Counted from the first letter of the stretch, positions 9,644 through 19,155 are shown. The stretch is DNA of 64,000 nt from Frondihabitans sp. Leaf304 (GCF_001423105.1 NZ_LMNV01000002.1:897363-961362); one strand, 5' to 3'. Program-made: numbers and translations. The notes: generated by a model not told the origin, from the sequence alone.

Positions 9644-10405
9644 TCAGTGCTGGTGGATGTCGAAGCCGTCGCGCAGCACGAGGTCGCGCTCACCGGCCAG
9701 CACCGGCCCGGCGAACCGGTTCTGCTTCGGCGGCAGCGGGCAGTTGTACTGCTCCGAAAAACCGCACGGCGGCACGAAGGCCCGGTTGAAGTCGAGCACG
9801 ACCGGGCCGGCGTCGGCGAATCCGGCGTCGCCCGACGGGCGCTGCACGAACAGGAAGCGGCCCGATCCGTAGGTCGAGATCGACGGGTCGGAGCTGCCAT
9901 TCGTGGCGTCCCCGAAGACGAGCAGCAACACGCCGCCATCGTCGAAGGCGCTCAGCCGGTAGTTGACGCCGTCACGGCGGAAGGTGATGTCGCCGGGCAC
10001 GACGAGGTCGCGCGACGAGCCGTTGTCACGGATGTGCTCGAAAGGGACGACACGGTCGCCCGACACCGGCGTGAACTCGGCTTCGATCACCCAGTCGGGG
10101 TCGAACGGGAAGAGCGAGATCGTGTCGAAGTGCTCGATCGCGGGCGACGCGGAATCCCAGAGACGGATGCCGTGCTCGGGGCGACCGGTGTCGAGGTCGG
10201 CTCGCGTGAGCCTGGTGACGGTAACCGTGCTCGGCTGACCGTCGAGAGCCTCGGCGTCGGTGATCTCGGTGCCCTCGCTGAGCCAGCGGGTCTCGATGAG
10301 CGCCAGGTTGCCCTGCGGCGACGCCACACCGGCGAGGCGGCCTTCGCGCCAGGAGTCTCGTCCGCTCTCGGCGGTGGCTGCTGCGGTATCGAGGGTGTCG
10401 GGCAC
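9644..10405 (-). CDS. DUF1684 domain-containing protein
   Basis: 253 residues, no signal peptide. The family signature is clear near the C terminus: VLDFNRAFVPPCGFSEQYNC followed by PLPPKQNRFAGPVLAGERD, and the N-terminal SWREGRLAGVASPQGNLALIETRWL pattern (shown in pieces: GRLAGVASPQGNLALIE) also fits. The biochemical role of this family is not established to my knowledge. It starts at GTG 10405 and lies 77 bases upstream of the ABC operon on the same strand, so it might be cotranscribed with it. Confidence 0.8.
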   Translation of the reverse strand: MPDTLDTAAATAESGRDSWREGRLAGVASPQGNLALIETRWLSEGTEITDAEALDGQPSTVTVTRLTRADLDTGRPEHGIRLWDSASPAIEHFDTISLFPFDPDWVIEAEFTPVSGDRVVPFEHIRDNGSSRDLVVPGDITFRRDGVNYRLSAFDDGGVLLLVFGDATNGSSDPSISTYGSGRFLFVQRPSGDAGFADAGPVVLDFNRAFVPPCGFSEQYNCPLPPKQNRFAGPVLAGERDLVLRDGFDIHQH

Positions 10406-10563
10406 TGGTCGATCGTTCCGTTTCTCGCTCGGGGTGTCCAGTCACGGTTACTTCCCGTGACGGGCGGAGGCGCACCTGCGCCTCCCCTGCCAACAACCGG
10501 CCACCGCTCGGAAATTCCCCACGGGTGTCGCAAATCGCACTCGGGCCGTCTGCGGCGAGGAAG

Positions 10564-11469
10564 ATGGGGAGGGTGACCGATCCGCGCACCCTCCACTACT
10601 CGCACTTCTACGGCCTCGACGAGCCGGAAGACACGGGCCCGGTCGCCCTGGTGGTCGGTAACTGCCAGGCGGAATCGACGAGGATCCTGCTCTCCGGCCC
10701 CGACCTCACCACGATTCGCATGCCCGCCGTGCACGAGCTCACCGCATCCGACCTCCCGCACCTCGATCGGTGGCTCGCCCGCGCCTCGTTCCTGATCAGT
10801 CAGCCCGTTCGCGACGACTACCACGGCCTCCCCCTCGGCGTGCGTCAGCTCACAGCGCGCATGCCTCATGGCCGCACGGTGACCGTGCCGGTGATCCGCT
10901 TCGCCGGGCTGTACCCGACCCACGCGATCGTCCGGCCGCCGCGTGACGCGTCTCTCGTGCCGCCCCTCGTGGAGTACCACGACCTGCTGCTGCTCGCCGA
11001 GGCGGCCGGGGCACCCGTCGCGCACCCGTCCGTCGAGGTCGTCCGCGCGGTCGCCGCCCAGTCGATCGCGGAGCTCACGCGCCGCGAGGAGGCGCACGAC
11101 ACGATCACCGTCTCGGACCTCTTCGCAAACCCCTCGTCGTTCGACCTCATGCGGACCATCAACCACCCCGGCAACGCCGTGTTCGAGGCCCTCGCGGGCC
11201 GGGTGCGCGCGCGGCTCGGGCTGTCTGAGCGGGTCGCGGATCCTGGGCGGCCGCTCTTGAACCGCGTGCACGCGCCGCGCCTGCCCGTCGTCGTCGAGGC
11301 GTTCGGGCTGCCCGACGCGCCTCGCGACCACTGGGTCGTCGACGGTGCCGACGTTTCTGCGGAAATCGTCCGCCGCGAGCACCTCGAGTGGTACGCCGCG
11401 AACCCCGACATCGTCGAGGCCGGCGTTGCTCGTCACGCCCCGACGCTGGCGCTCTTCGCACGACGGTGA
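10564..11469 (+). CDS. WcbI-like protein (polysaccharide biosynthesis putative acetyltransferase family)
   Basis: About 301 residues. The N-terminal VVGNCQAESTRILL and the later FLISQPVRDDYHGLPLG match the pattern of WcbI proteins, where the GNCQ motif is near the active site. Known WcbI takes part in capsule formation and binds coenzyme A; here the role is inferred. The start is uncertain: ATG 10564 (after GAGG) and GTG 10573 (directly after GGGGAGG) are both possible, and the frame is open further upstream to GTG 10525. The gene is monocistronic and converges on the alcohol dehydrogenase gene across a palindromic element. Confidence 0.7.
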   Translation: MGRVTDPRTLHYSHFYGLDEPEDTGPVALVVGNCQAESTRILLSGPDLTTIRMPAVHELTASDLPHLDRWLARASFLISQPVRDDYHGLPLGVRQLTARMPHGRTVTVPVIRFAGLYPTHAIVRPPRDASLVPPLVEYHDLLLLAEAAGAPVAHPSVEVVRAVAAQSIAELTRREEAHDTITVSDLFANPSSFDLMRTINHPGNAVFEALAGRVRARLGLSERVADPGRPLLNRVHAPRLPVVVEAFGLPDAPRDHWVVDGADVSAEIVRREHLEWYAANPDIVEAGVARHAPTLALFARR

Positions 11470-11525
11470 GTGGGCTGCCGGGTTGCTGCCGGCACGGGGC
11501 TGCCCTTTCCCCCCGTCAGGCTCAA

Positions 11526-11588
11526 CGGCGAGACTCCAGTAGTTGCTGGTGCGGGCGCCCTGCACCCGCAACTACTGGAGTCTCGCCG
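11526..11588. repeat. Intergenic palindrome, family 2 (copy B)
   Basis: An almost perfect inverted repeat about 28 bp per arm (outer arms CGGCGAGACTCCAG / CTGGAGTCTCGCCG, inner arms AGTTGC...GCAACT and TGCGGG/CCCGCA-like). It lies between the convergent ends of the WcbI-like and alcohol dehydrogenase genes, where it could act as a two-way terminator. Confidence 0.9.
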
Positions 11589-11607
11589 CCAGTCGGGGGC
11601 GAACCGG

Positions 11608-12651
11608 CTACGGGACGATCACAGCCCGGCCGCGAATCGTGCTCGCAGCCAGGTCGGCGTAAGCACGCGCGCCGTCGTCGAGAGAGTACTCCTGCACCTC
11701 GACGTCGATCTTGCCGGCACGCGCCAGATCGAGCACCTCGATGAGCTCGCTCCGCGACCCCCAGTACGGCACCCGCACGGCGGCGTCGTAGGCAATGGTG
11801 CCGAAGCCGAAGTTCACGTCGCCGCCTCCGATGCCCACGATCGTGACGTCGGAGTCGATCCCCGCGACCGACACTGCCAACGGGATGGTGGGCTTCGCAC
11901 CGACGAAGTCGAACACCGCGTTCGCACCGAGACCGCCGGTGATCTCGCGGATCTTCTCGGCCGCAGAGGCGTCGCTGATCAGTGTGACGTCGGCACCGAC
12001 GTGCTTGGCCAGCTCGAGCTTCTCGTCGCTGACGTCGAGCGCGATGACGGTCGCCCCGGACAGCGCCTTCAGGATCTGGATGCCCACGTGACCGAGACCG
12101 CCGGTTCCGATCACCACGGCGAATGTGCCGGCGCCGAGCTTCGGCAGGCTCCGCTTGATTGCGTGGTACGGCGTCAGACCGGCGTCGGTGAGCGAGACGT
12201 TCTTGACCGGGTCGAGGTCACCGAGCGGTACGAGGTGACGGGCATCGTCGACGAGCATGTACTCGGCCATCGAGCCGTCTGTTCCGAGCCCCGGAGGCGT
12301 GATGCCGAGTGCGGCGGCGTTGGTGCAGTAGTTCTCGTGACCCTGTGAGCAGTTGTGGCAGTAGCCGCAGCCCCACGGGCCGTACACAGCGACGGCGTCG
12401 CCGACCTTGACGGTTTCGACGCCCTCGCCGAGCTCGTGAACGATACCCGCGCCCTCGTGACCGAGAGTCATCGGCAACGGGTAGCCCGCGCCGGTGTATT
12501 CCTCTTCGCTGAGTCCCATGACGTAGTCGTCGGAGTGGCAGACACCGCCCGCGGTGACCTTGAGCAGGATCTGCCCGGGGCCGGGTGTCGGAACGGGAAT
12601 GTCGACGACCTCCGGAGCCTGGCCGATGGCGGTGTATCGAAGTGCCTTCAT
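11608..12651 (-). CDS. Zinc-dependent alcohol dehydrogenase (MDR superfamily)
   Basis: 347 residues from ATG 12651, preceded by GGAGGAG; a longer frame upstream lacks family similarity. Catalytic zinc ligands are C38 in GGVCHSD, H61 with E62 in LGHEGAG, and later C, and the structural zinc cysteines are in GPWGCGYCHNCSQGHENYC. The NAD(P) Rossmann motif is VVIGTGGLGHVG. The protein resembles NAD-dependent alcohol dehydrogenases such as AdhT/AdhA that oxidise short primary alcohols; the substrate is inferred. It stands alone, with family-2 palindromes at both ends. Confidence 0.93.
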   Translation of the reverse strand: MKALRYTAIGQAPEVVDIPVPTPGPGQILLKVTAGGVCHSDDYVMGLSEEEYTGAGYPLPMTLGHEGAGIVHELGEGVETVKVGDAVAVYGPWGCGYCHNCSQGHENYCTNAAALGITPPGLGTDGSMAEYMLVDDARHLVPLGDLDPVKNVSLTDAGLTPYHAIKRSLPKLGAGTFAVVIGTGGLGHVGIQILKALSGATVIALDVSDEKLELAKHVGADVTLISDASAAEKIREITGGLGANAVFDFVGAKPTIPLAVSVAGIDSDVTIVGIGGGDVNFGFGTIAYDAAVRVPYWGSRSELIEVLDLARAGKIDVEVQEYSLDDGARAYADLAASTIRGRAVIVP

Positions 12652-12748
12652 GAGTGTTTCTCCTCCTCCGCAAGAGCGCTGCCGGAGGTCGTTCTCCGAC
12701 ACCTGTCGCGGATCCTGCTCCCAGTATGCTCCGGCCGCCTGCGCGTTT

Positions 12749-12811
12749 CGGCGAGACTCCAGAAATGGCCCATCCGCGTCGGTGCGGATGGGCCATTCGG
12801 GGAGTCTCACC
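12749..12811. repeat. Intergenic palindrome, family 2 (copy C)
   Basis: Outer arms CGGCGAGACTCCAG and GGAGTCTCACC, inner arms ATGGCCCATCCGC and GCGGATGGGCCAT (13 of 13). It lies between the end of the small acidic gene and the start of the alcohol dehydrogenase gene on the same strand, so here it is upstream of a start rather than between convergent ends. Confidence 0.85.
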
Positions 12812-12844
12812 ACTCGGCAGAGCAGCAAGAACGAGCCGTGCGAG

Positions 12845-13120
12845 CTAGTGCGCGCGGCGATCGCCGGGCTTGGGGTGACCGGGGATCGAATCGCCTGAGA
12901 GGTTGAGCTCCGACTCGTCGACTTCGATGTCGCCGCCGTCGTCGGGGCCGCCGGTGCCGGGCAGCGCCTTTACCGCGTCGACGTCGGTGTCGCCGTCCAC
13001 GGCGGGCGAATCCGTGATGTCGGTGTTCTGCAGCTCCTCCGTGGCCTCCTCCGATCGGGGGCTGTCGAAGGTGGGGTCGTCGCTGTCGCGTCGGTCGGGT
13101 GCGCCGTTGATGGTGTCCAT
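12845..13120 (-). CDS. Small acidic protein of unknown function
   Basis: 91 residues, very rich in Asp, Glu, Ser and Gly, with no cysteine, signal peptide or membrane segment, so probably intrinsically disordered and cytoplasmic. The ATG has a clear AGGAG upstream, which is why I accept it as a gene. A CTATCG...CGATAG inverted repeat (13130-13156) lies directly upstream and could be an operator. I do not recognise the family; short acidic proteins like this are common in Microbacteriaceae. Confidence 0.75.
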   Translation of the reverse strand: MDTINGAPDRRDSDDPTFDSPRSEEATEELQNTDITDSPAVDGDTDVDAVKALPGTGGPDDGGDIEVDESELNLSGDSIPGHPKPGDRRAH

Positions 13121-13129
13121 GAGGTTCTC

Positions 13130-13156
13130 CTATCGGTAGTGCTCCGTGAACGATAG
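13130..13156. promoter_or_regulatory. CTATCG-N15-CGATAG inverted repeat upstream of the acidic protein gene
   Basis: Six-base perfect arms separated by 15 bases, starting just upstream of the gene's ribosome binding site. It may be an operator or chance. Confidence 0.3.
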
Positions 13157-13253
13157 GCACCGCGCCTGTGCGCCGCGCAGGTTCGGGCCCGCGCCGAGCA
13201 AGTTCAGGCCCACATCGCGCAGGATCCGGCAATCGCCGCACAAAGACGAAGAA

Positions 13254-13283
13254 GCCGGGCCGCTCCCAGTGGAGCGACCCGGC
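13254..13283 (-). terminator. Hairpin terminator after pgi
   Basis: A 13 bp stem with one mismatch and a 4-base loop (GCCGGG-C-CGCTCC / GGAGCG-A-CCCGGC), followed on the minus strand by TTCTTCGTCTTT. It starts about 18 bases after the pgi stop codon. Confidence 0.75.
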
Positions 13284-13301
13284 CTCGATGGCGTCTGCCG
13301 T

Positions 13302-15029
13302 CTACTTGCGCAGCGCGAGGTACTTCTCGATGAGCGCCTTCGTCGACGAGTCTTGAGCCGCGAGGGCTTCGGCGTCGCCGCCGACGGCCGGCGTCACCTG
13401 GAGGGCGAGCTGCTTGCCGAGCTCGACGCCCCACTGGTCGAACGAGTCGATGCCCCAGATGGTGCCCTCGACGAACACGATGTGCTCGTACAGTGCGATC
13501 AGCTGGCCGACGACGCTCGGAGTAAGTGCCGGGGCGAGGATCGACGAAGTCGGACGGTTGCCGCTGAACTCGCGGGCCGGAACGACCGACTCGGCCGTCC
13601 CCTCGGCGCGCACCTCGTCAGCGGTCTTGCCGAATGCCAGCGCCTTCGTCTGAGCGAAGAAGTTCGCCATGAAGAGCTCGTGCACATCCTGGCCGGGCTC
13701 CACTCCGGCACCGTCGCCGGTCTCGTCTTTCAGCGGGTGGCCGGGGTTGGCCACTGCGATGAAGTCGGCGGGGATCAGGCGAGTGCCCTGGTGGATCAGC
13801 TGGTAGAACGCGTGCTGACCGTTGGTGCCGGGCTCACCCCAGAAGACCTCGCCGGTGTCGGTCGTGACGGGCGAGCCGTCCCAGCGGACGCTCTTGCCGT
13901 TCGACTCCATGGTGAGCTGCTGCAGGTAGGCCGGGAAGCGGCTGAGGTACTGCGCGTACGGAAGCACCGCGTGGCTCTGCGCGCCGAGGAAGTTCGAGTA
14001 CCAGACGTTAAGCAAGCCCATGAGCACGGGCACGTTCTGCTCGAGCGGCGTGGTGCGCATGTGCTCGTCGAGGGCGTGGAAGCCGGCAAGGAACTCGCGC
14101 CAGTTGTCGGGGCCGATCGCGATGACGACGGAGGTGCCGATGGCGGAGTCGACCGAGTAACGGCCTCCCACCCAGTCCCAGAAGCCGAAGGCGTTCTCGG
14201 GGTCGATGCCGAACGCGGCGACCTTGTCGAGGGCGGTCGAGACGGCGACGAAGTGCTTCGCGACGGCGTCTTTGCGGGCGTCATCGCTGTCGGCGAGGAC
14301 GCCGGCATCGGCCAGCTTCTTCCAGAGCCACTCGCGGGCAAGGCGGGCGTTGGTCAGGGTCTCGAGCGTGCCGAAGGTCTTCGACGCGACGATGAACAGC
14401 GTGGTCTCGGGGTCGAGGTCGGCGGTCTTCTCGTAGACGTCGGTCGGGTCGATGTTCGACACGAAGCGAGCCTCGAGTCCGGCCTGCACGTAGGGCTTGA
14501 GGGCCTCGTAGACCATCACGGGCCCGAGGTCGGAGCCGCCGATGCCTATGTTGACGACCGTCTCGATGCGCTTGCCGGTGACGCCGACCCATTCGCCCGA
14601 GCGGACCTTGTCGGCGAAGGCGAACACCTTGTCGAGGGTGGCGTGCACGTCTTTGTCGACGTCTTGGCCGTCGACGACGAAGCCCTTCTCGGGAACGAGG
14701 CCGGCGCCGTCTTTCGGGCGGCGGAGGGCGGTGTGTAACACGGCGCGGTCTTCGGTGGCGTTGATGTGCTCACCCGAGATCATGGCCTGGTAGCGGTCGG
14801 CGACGCCGGTGTCTTCGGCGAGCTTCAGCAGGTGGCCGAGGATCTCCTCCGTCACGAGGCCTTTCGACAGGTCGACGGTCAGGTCGGCGGCCTGGAAGGT
14901 GTAGCGGTCGGCCCGGCTGGCGTCGGCGTCGAACCAGCCGCGGAGGTCGGGGGTGAAGCCGTCGGCGATGCCGGCGAGCTGCTTCCACGCGTCGGTCGAA
15001 GTGGGGTCGACGGGGGCGGATTCGGTCAA
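13302..15029 (-). CDS. pgi: Glucose-6-phosphate isomerase
   Basis: 575 residues, close to the usual 550. It interconverts glucose 6-phosphate and fructose 6-phosphate in glycolysis. Recognisable segments are [35 protein letters not shown] and [11 protein letters not shown] (the phosphosugar-binding site), [18 protein letters not shown] with the catalytic Glu and His region, and the C-terminal [14 protein letters not shown] with the catalytic Lys. The start is a TTG at 15029 with AGGAGG nine bases before it; a longer frame from 15131 has no family similarity. It is monocistronic with its own terminator. Confidence 0.96.
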   Translation of the reverse strand: MTESAPVDPTSTDAWKQLAGIADGFTPDLRGWFDADASRADRYTFQAADLTVDLSKGLVTEEILGHLLKLAEDTGVADRYQAMISGEHINATEDRAVLHTALRRPKDGAGLVPEKGFVVDGQDVDKDVHATLDKVFAFADKVRSGEWVGVTGKRIETVVNIGIGGSDLGPVMVYEALKPYVQAGLEARFVSNIDPTDVYEKTADLDPETTLFIVASKTFGTLETLTNARLAREWLWKKLADAGVLADSDDARKDAVAKHFVAVSTALDKVAAFGIDPENAFGFWDWVGGRYSVDSAIGTSVVIAIGPDNWREFLAGFHALDEHMRTTPLEQNVPVLMGLLNVWYSNFLGAQSHAVLPYAQYLSRFPAYLQQLTMESNGKSVRWDGSPVTTDTGEVFWGEPGTNGQHAFYQLIHQGTRLIPADFIAVANPGHPLKDETGDGAGVEPGQDVHELFMANFFAQTKALAFGKTADEVRAEGTAESVVPAREFSGNRPTSSILAPALTPSVVGQLIALYEHIVFVEGTIWGIDSFDQWGVELGKQLALQVTPAVGGDAEALAAQDSSTKALIEKYLALRK

Positions 15030-15151
15030 GGGGTCCTCCTGGATACCGGAACAGTACGTGGCCCGCGGCTCAGGCAGCATTGCGAGGCGGGCCGCCATCA
15101 ACTCTATTGCCGCAGGGCGTTCGAGGTTCACCGGGCTTCACAGGCCTCGCG

Positions 15152-17296
15152 TCAGCGCCTCGACCGCCAGAGCAGCCAGACGAAGTACGGAGTGCCGATG
15201 AGCGCCGTCAGGAGTCCGGCGCCGAGCTGGGCGGGGGCGATGACCGTGCGGCCGGCGACGTCGGCGAGACCGACGAGGATCGCCCCGAGGAGCACGGCGA
15301 CGGGGATCACCCGCGTGTGGCGGCGCCCGACCAGTGCCCGCGCGGCGTGGGGCGCCACCAGGCCGACGAACCCGATGGCCCCGACCGAGGCGATGGAGGT
15401 GCCGGTGAGCAGCACGCTCACCGCGAGGAAGACCAGCCGGGTCGACGACAGCCGGAGCCCGAGCAGGCGCGGCGTGTCTTCGTCGAGCCCCACGAGGTCG
15501 AGCTCGCGGTGGCCGAGCCCCGAGACGACGAGACCGACCGCGAGGGCGATCGCGACCGGCGCGATATCGGGCAGAGTGCGCCCGTAGGTCGATCCCGACA
15601 GCCAGGTCAGCGCTTTCGCGGCGTTATAGGGGTCGGTGAGGACGATGAGAAGACTGATGAGCGCGGTGGTGGCGGCCGAGACGCCGACGCCGACGAGCAC
15701 GAGGCGGTTCTGCTGAAAACCACCGCGAGCCGACAGGCCGAAGACGATCAGCGCGGCGATCGCGGCGCCGGCGAACGCGGCTCCCGCCACTCCCCAGGTC
15801 GCCGCCGCGGGCACGGTTGTGACCAGCAGCACAGCCCCAAGGCCGGCTCCGCCGGAGACCCCGAGGATCCCTGGCTCCGCCAGCGGATTGCGGGTGACGG
15901 CCTGGACCATCGTGCCGGCCAACGCGAGCGCGGCACCCGCCACCACGGCCGCCAGCACGCGGGGCGCCCGGGTGTCGAGAACGTAAGTCACGACCTGTCC
16001 CGATCGGCCCTGGATCCAGTTGGCGACGTCGCCGAGCAGCAGCTTCGCGTCACCCAGGAGGGCAGAGGCGATCACGACGGCGAGGAAGACCAGCGCAAGG
16101 ATCGCGATCGTCGTGGCGACTCGGATCCTCGACCTGACCGGATGACCGTCGGTCGCGACGACTCCCCCGGAGTCGCGGGACCGGAACGCCAGGACGACGA
16201 GGAAGACCGCCCCGACGAAGGCGGTGACGACCCCGGTCGGCACGCGCACCGACACGTCGGCACCGATCACGAGCCGGAGCAGCACGTCGGAGGCGAGGAC
16301 GACCACGGCACCGGCGAGCCCGGCGATGGGAAAGAAAGCTCGGGAGCGGACGAGACCCGGGACCACGCGGATCAGCGGGCGGACGAGCGCGGGCGCGGCG
16401 AGCCCGACGAACCCGATCGGGCCGGCCAGAGTCACGGCGACCGCGGCGAGGAGCACGGCGAAGGCGACGGCGGCGGTCCGGGTCGAGCGCACCCCGACGC
16501 CGAGGCTCCGTGCCGCGTCATCGCCGAGGCCGAGCGCGTCGATCCGGCGGCCGAGCACGAGGAGGCCGAGCACGCCGACAACGGCCACCGGCAGCATCTG
16601 CAGCACGCCCTCCGGGCCGCTCTGGCCGATGCTGCCCTCGCCCCACTGATACAGACCGATCGTGCGCTCGGGGAACAGCAGGATCAGGGCGCTCGTCACC
16701 GAACCGACGCCGAGTGCCAGAGCGCTGCCGGCGAGCACCAGGCGCACGGTGCCGCTTCCGAGACCGGACAGGGCGAGCACGACGGCCGCAGCCACGAGGC
16801 CGCCGACGAACGCGATGCCGCTCGAGGCGAGCAGCGGCAGCGAGAAACCGGTGACCGCGGCGACAGCGAGGGCGCAGTACGCACCGGCATTGACCGCGAG
16901 CGTGTCGGGCGATGCCAGGACGTTGCGGCTGATGGCCTGGAGTGCGGCGCCCGAGATTCCCAGAGCGAAACCGACGAGGATCCCGGCTTCCATCCTCGGC
17001 AGCCGCGACGACAGGATCACGGCCGAACCACTCTCGCTCGCCCGTCCGGTGAGGGCCTGCCAGAGTTCCGCCGGTCCGACCGCGGCCGTGCCCTGCACGA
17101 TGTCGATCAAGCCGAGCACGACCACGAGCGCCAGGAGGAGGACCGCCACCGCGGTGAGTCGGAGGCGCGGAAGCGGCTGTTCGCTCGGGGCGGCGGGCCG
17201 GATCCTTGTCGCTGTCGTCGCGGTCGTCTCTGTCGACTGTGGCATCGCTGGCGTCTCGGCGCTCGTGCCGGCGGTCTTCTCGGCGGTGGCGGTCAC
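15152..17296 (-). CDS. Double-length FecCD-family permease for an iron-siderophore ABC transporter
   Basis: 714 residues made of two tandem FecCD permease domains (about 45-370 and 385-714), each with about ten helices. Each half has its own GxxLAxxG-like motif and coupling loop (SLGVGVRST in the first half, LLGLRLSSTR in the second). Such a fused pair replaces the usual heterodimer, as in FhuB. The gene follows the binding-protein gene by four bases and ends the operon. The substrate is probably an Fe(III)-siderophore because of the iron box in front of the operon and the type of binding protein. Confidence 0.92.
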   Translation of the reverse strand: MTATAEKTAGTSAETPAMPQSTETTATTATRIRPAAPSEQPLPRLRLTAVAVLLLALVVVLGLIDIVQGTAAVGPAELWQALTGRASESGSAVILSSRLPRMEAGILVGFALGISGAALQAISRNVLASPDTLAVNAGAYCALAVAAVTGFSLPLLASSGIAFVGGLVAAAVVLALSGLGSGTVRLVLAGSALALGVGSVTSALILLFPERTIGLYQWGEGSIGQSGPEGVLQMLPVAVVGVLGLLVLGRRIDALGLGDDAARSLGVGVRSTRTAAVAFAVLLAAVAVTLAGPIGFVGLAAPALVRPLIRVVPGLVRSRAFFPIAGLAGAVVVLASDVLLRLVIGADVSVRVPTGVVTAFVGAVFLVVLAFRSRDSGGVVATDGHPVRSRIRVATTIAILALVFLAVVIASALLGDAKLLLGDVANWIQGRSGQVVTYVLDTRAPRVLAAVVAGAALALAGTMVQAVTRNPLAEPGILGVSGGAGLGAVLLVTTVPAAATWGVAGAAFAGAAIAALIVFGLSARGGFQQNRLVLVGVGVSAATTALISLLIVLTDPYNAAKALTWLSGSTYGRTLPDIAPVAIALAVGLVVSGLGHRELDLVGLDEDTPRLLGLRLSSTRLVFLAVSVLLTGTSIASVGAIGFVGLVAPHAARALVGRRHTRVIPVAVLLGAILVGLADVAGRTVIAPAQLGAGLLTALIGTPYFVWLLWRSRR

Positions 17297-17300
17297 GGTG

Positions 17301-18281
17301 CTACTTCACGAGGGCGGCGACGACCGCGTCAGCGTAGGCCTCCATCGACTCCGGGCCACCGAACATCCAGATGCCGTCGGGCAGGCGGTGCACCTGGTCG
17401 TCTTCGACGAACGGAAGCGACTTCCACACCGCGTTCGACGCGAGCGTCTTCGCGAAGGGATCGTCGCCGTCCACCTTGTTGGTCGCGTAGAGGAACTGGA
17501 CGTCGCCGAGCTTCGTCAGACCCTCGACATCGGTGGCGGCGAGACCGTAGTCGGCGTCGCCCTTCAGCTTCCAGGCGGTCTCGAGACCGAGCTCGCTGCT
17601 CACCTCGCCGATCAGCGACGTCGCCGTGTACGGGCGAATGCTCACCTGGTTGGCGTCGACGTAGCCATCGGCGAAGGTGTATTTCGCGCCGTCCAGGCCA
17701 GCGTCGGCGAGAGCTTTCTTGCTGTCGGCGATCGTGGTGTCGAACGACTTCTTGAGCTCGGCGGCCTTGTCTTCGGTGCCGGTGGCCTTGGCGATGAGGT
17801 CGACGTTCTCGAACATCTGGTCGATCTGGCCGGTGCCGTTAGCGCTGCGGACCTCCAGCACGGGAGCGATCTTGCGCAGCTGCTTCAGCGAAGCCGTGGT
17901 CAGATCGGTCGTCGCCACGATGAGGTCGGGAGCGAGGGTGGCGATCGTGTCGAGACTCGGCTCGCCGCGGGTGCCGATGTCTTTCGTGTCGGCGGCCACC
18001 GGAACGGTGGAATCCCAGGCGTTGTAGCCCTTCACATCGGCGACACCGACCGGAGCGACGCCGAGCGACTGGAGGCTCTCGACGACGTTCCACTCCGTTC
18101 CGACGACCTTCGTGGCCGGTCCGTCGAGGGTGATCTTCGTGCCGCTCGCGTCGGTCAGAGAGATCGCCGCGGCGGCCGCCTTCGTCTCGGGGGCCGCCGC
18201 CTCGGTGGTGCCGCACGCGCTGAGCACGAGCGCGGCGGAGGTGGCGAGGGCGGCGGTCAGTAGGAGTCGTCGTCTCATCAT
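17301..18281 (-). CDS. Iron-siderophore-binding lipoprotein (periplasmic binding protein-like fold, FepB/FhuD type)
   Basis: 326 residues. A lipoprotein signal peptide ends at LSAC with the cysteine near residue 23. The mature part shows the class III binding-protein layout: VVGTEWNVVESLQSLGVAPVGV, then SLDTIATLAPDLIVATTD, a long linking helix, and the C-terminal VEDDQVHRLPDGIWMFGGPESMEAYADAVV. It delivers a ferric siderophore to the fused permease. It overlaps the ATPase gene upstream by four bases (ATGA). Confidence 0.92.
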   Translation of the reverse strand: MMRRRLLLTAALATSAALVLSACGTTEAAAPETKAAAAAISLTDASGTKITLDGPATKVVGTEWNVVESLQSLGVAPVGVADVKGYNAWDSTVPVAADTKDIGTRGEPSLDTIATLAPDLIVATTDLTTASLKQLRKIAPVLEVRSANGTGQIDQMFENVDLIAKATGTEDKAAELKKSFDTTIADSKKALADAGLDGAKYTFADGYVDANQVSIRPYTATSLIGEVSSELGLETAWKLKGDADYGLAATDVEGLTKLGDVQFLYATNKVDGDDPFAKTLASNAVWKSLPFVEDDQVHRLPDGIWMFGGPESMEAYADAVVAALVK

Positions 18282-19132
18282 GAGGAGGTGTGGAGCCTTT
18301 CGCTGCGGATGTGGTGGCGGCCGATGGCGCGGGTGCGCACACGGCCTGTGGCGGGGTCGGTGTCGACATCGATGCGGATGCCGTAGACCCGGGTCAGAAG
18401 GTCGGAGGTGAGCACGTCGGTGGGTGCGCCGGTCGCGACAACGCGGCCCGCGTCCAGGAGCACGACGCTGTCGGCGACCGCGGCTGCCTGGTCAAGATCG
18501 TGGAGCACGACTCCGACTGCGATGCCCTTGTCGTCGGCGAGATCGCGGATGAGGTCGAGCAGTTCGACCTGGTAGCGGAGGTCGAGGTACGTCGTCGGCT
18601 CATCGAGCAGCACGACACCCGTTTCTTGTGCAAGACAGCTCGCTAGCCACACACGCTGCAGCTGACCGCCCGAGAGGTGCTCGACGCTTCGCTCGGCGAA
18701 CGCCGTCATGCCGGTGACCTCGAGGGCATGGTCGATCGCTGCCGCTCCCCCGGCATCAGACCGACCCCAGCGGCTGCGGTGCGGGTGACGACCGAAGTCG
18801 ACCACGTCGCGAACGGTGAGCCCGCCTGGCGTGGGGCGCCCCTGAGTGAGCAGCGCGACCCGCTTCGCGAAGTCTCGAATCGAGAGCGAGAGGGCGTCGG
18901 AGTCGCGAAGACGGAGGTCGCCGGCCGCGGGCTTCTGCAGCCGCGCCATGGTGCGGAGCAGCGACGACTTGCCGCTGCCGTTGGGGCCGACGAGAGCCGT
19001 GACCCGGCCGGTCTCGAACGCAAGGTCGGCACCGCGGACAACGGGAACGCCGTCGTAGGCGACGTCGATCGACCGGGCCGAGAGGTCGTCGCCCACAGTC
19101 GGGGGGAGGGAGTTCGGATCCTGGGAGGTCAC
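18278..19132 (-). CDS. Iron-siderophore ABC transporter ATP-binding protein (FecE/FhuC-like)
   Basis: 284 residues. Walker A is GPNGSGKSS, the signature LSGGQLQR, and Walker B VVLLDEPTTYLD, all as in FecE/FhuC ATPases. It is the first gene of the siderophore operon. The GTG start at 19132 has no ribosome binding site: only four bases separate it from the iron box, and TAACCT (19139-19144) lies six bases upstream, so the mRNA is probably leaderless and starts at the GTG itself. Confidence 0.92.
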   Translation of the reverse strand: MTSQDPNSLPPTVGDDLSARSIDVAYDGVPVVRGADLAFETGRVTALVGPNGSGKSSLLRTMARLQKPAAGDLRLRDSDALSLSIRDFAKRVALLTQGRPTPGGLTVRDVVDFGRHPHRSRWGRSDAGGAAAIDHALEVTGMTAFAERSVEHLSGGQLQRVWLASCLAQETGVVLLDEPTTYLDLRYQVELLDLIRDLADDKGIAVGVVLHDLDQAAAVADSVVLLDAGRVVATGAPTDVLTSDLLTRVYGIRIDVDTDPATGRVRTRAIGRHHIRSERLHTSS

Positions 19133-19136
19133 GTAG

Positions 19137-19155
19137 TTAGGTTAGCCTAACCAAC
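19137..19155. promoter_or_regulatory. DtxR/IdeR iron box overlapping the -10 of the siderophore operon
   Basis: TTAGGTTAGCCTAACCAAC matches the DtxR/IdeR consensus (TTAGGTTAGSCTAACCTAA) in 17 of 19 positions. It covers the inferred -10 box (TAACCT on the minus strand, 19139-19144), so iron-loaded repressor would block RNA polymerase directly. Confidence 0.9.

Noticed and set aside
15080-17755. Open frame of 891 codons opposite the siderophore permease
   Set aside because: Low-complexity Arg/Asp/Glu/Gly translation without motifs; the other strand has two FecCD domains.
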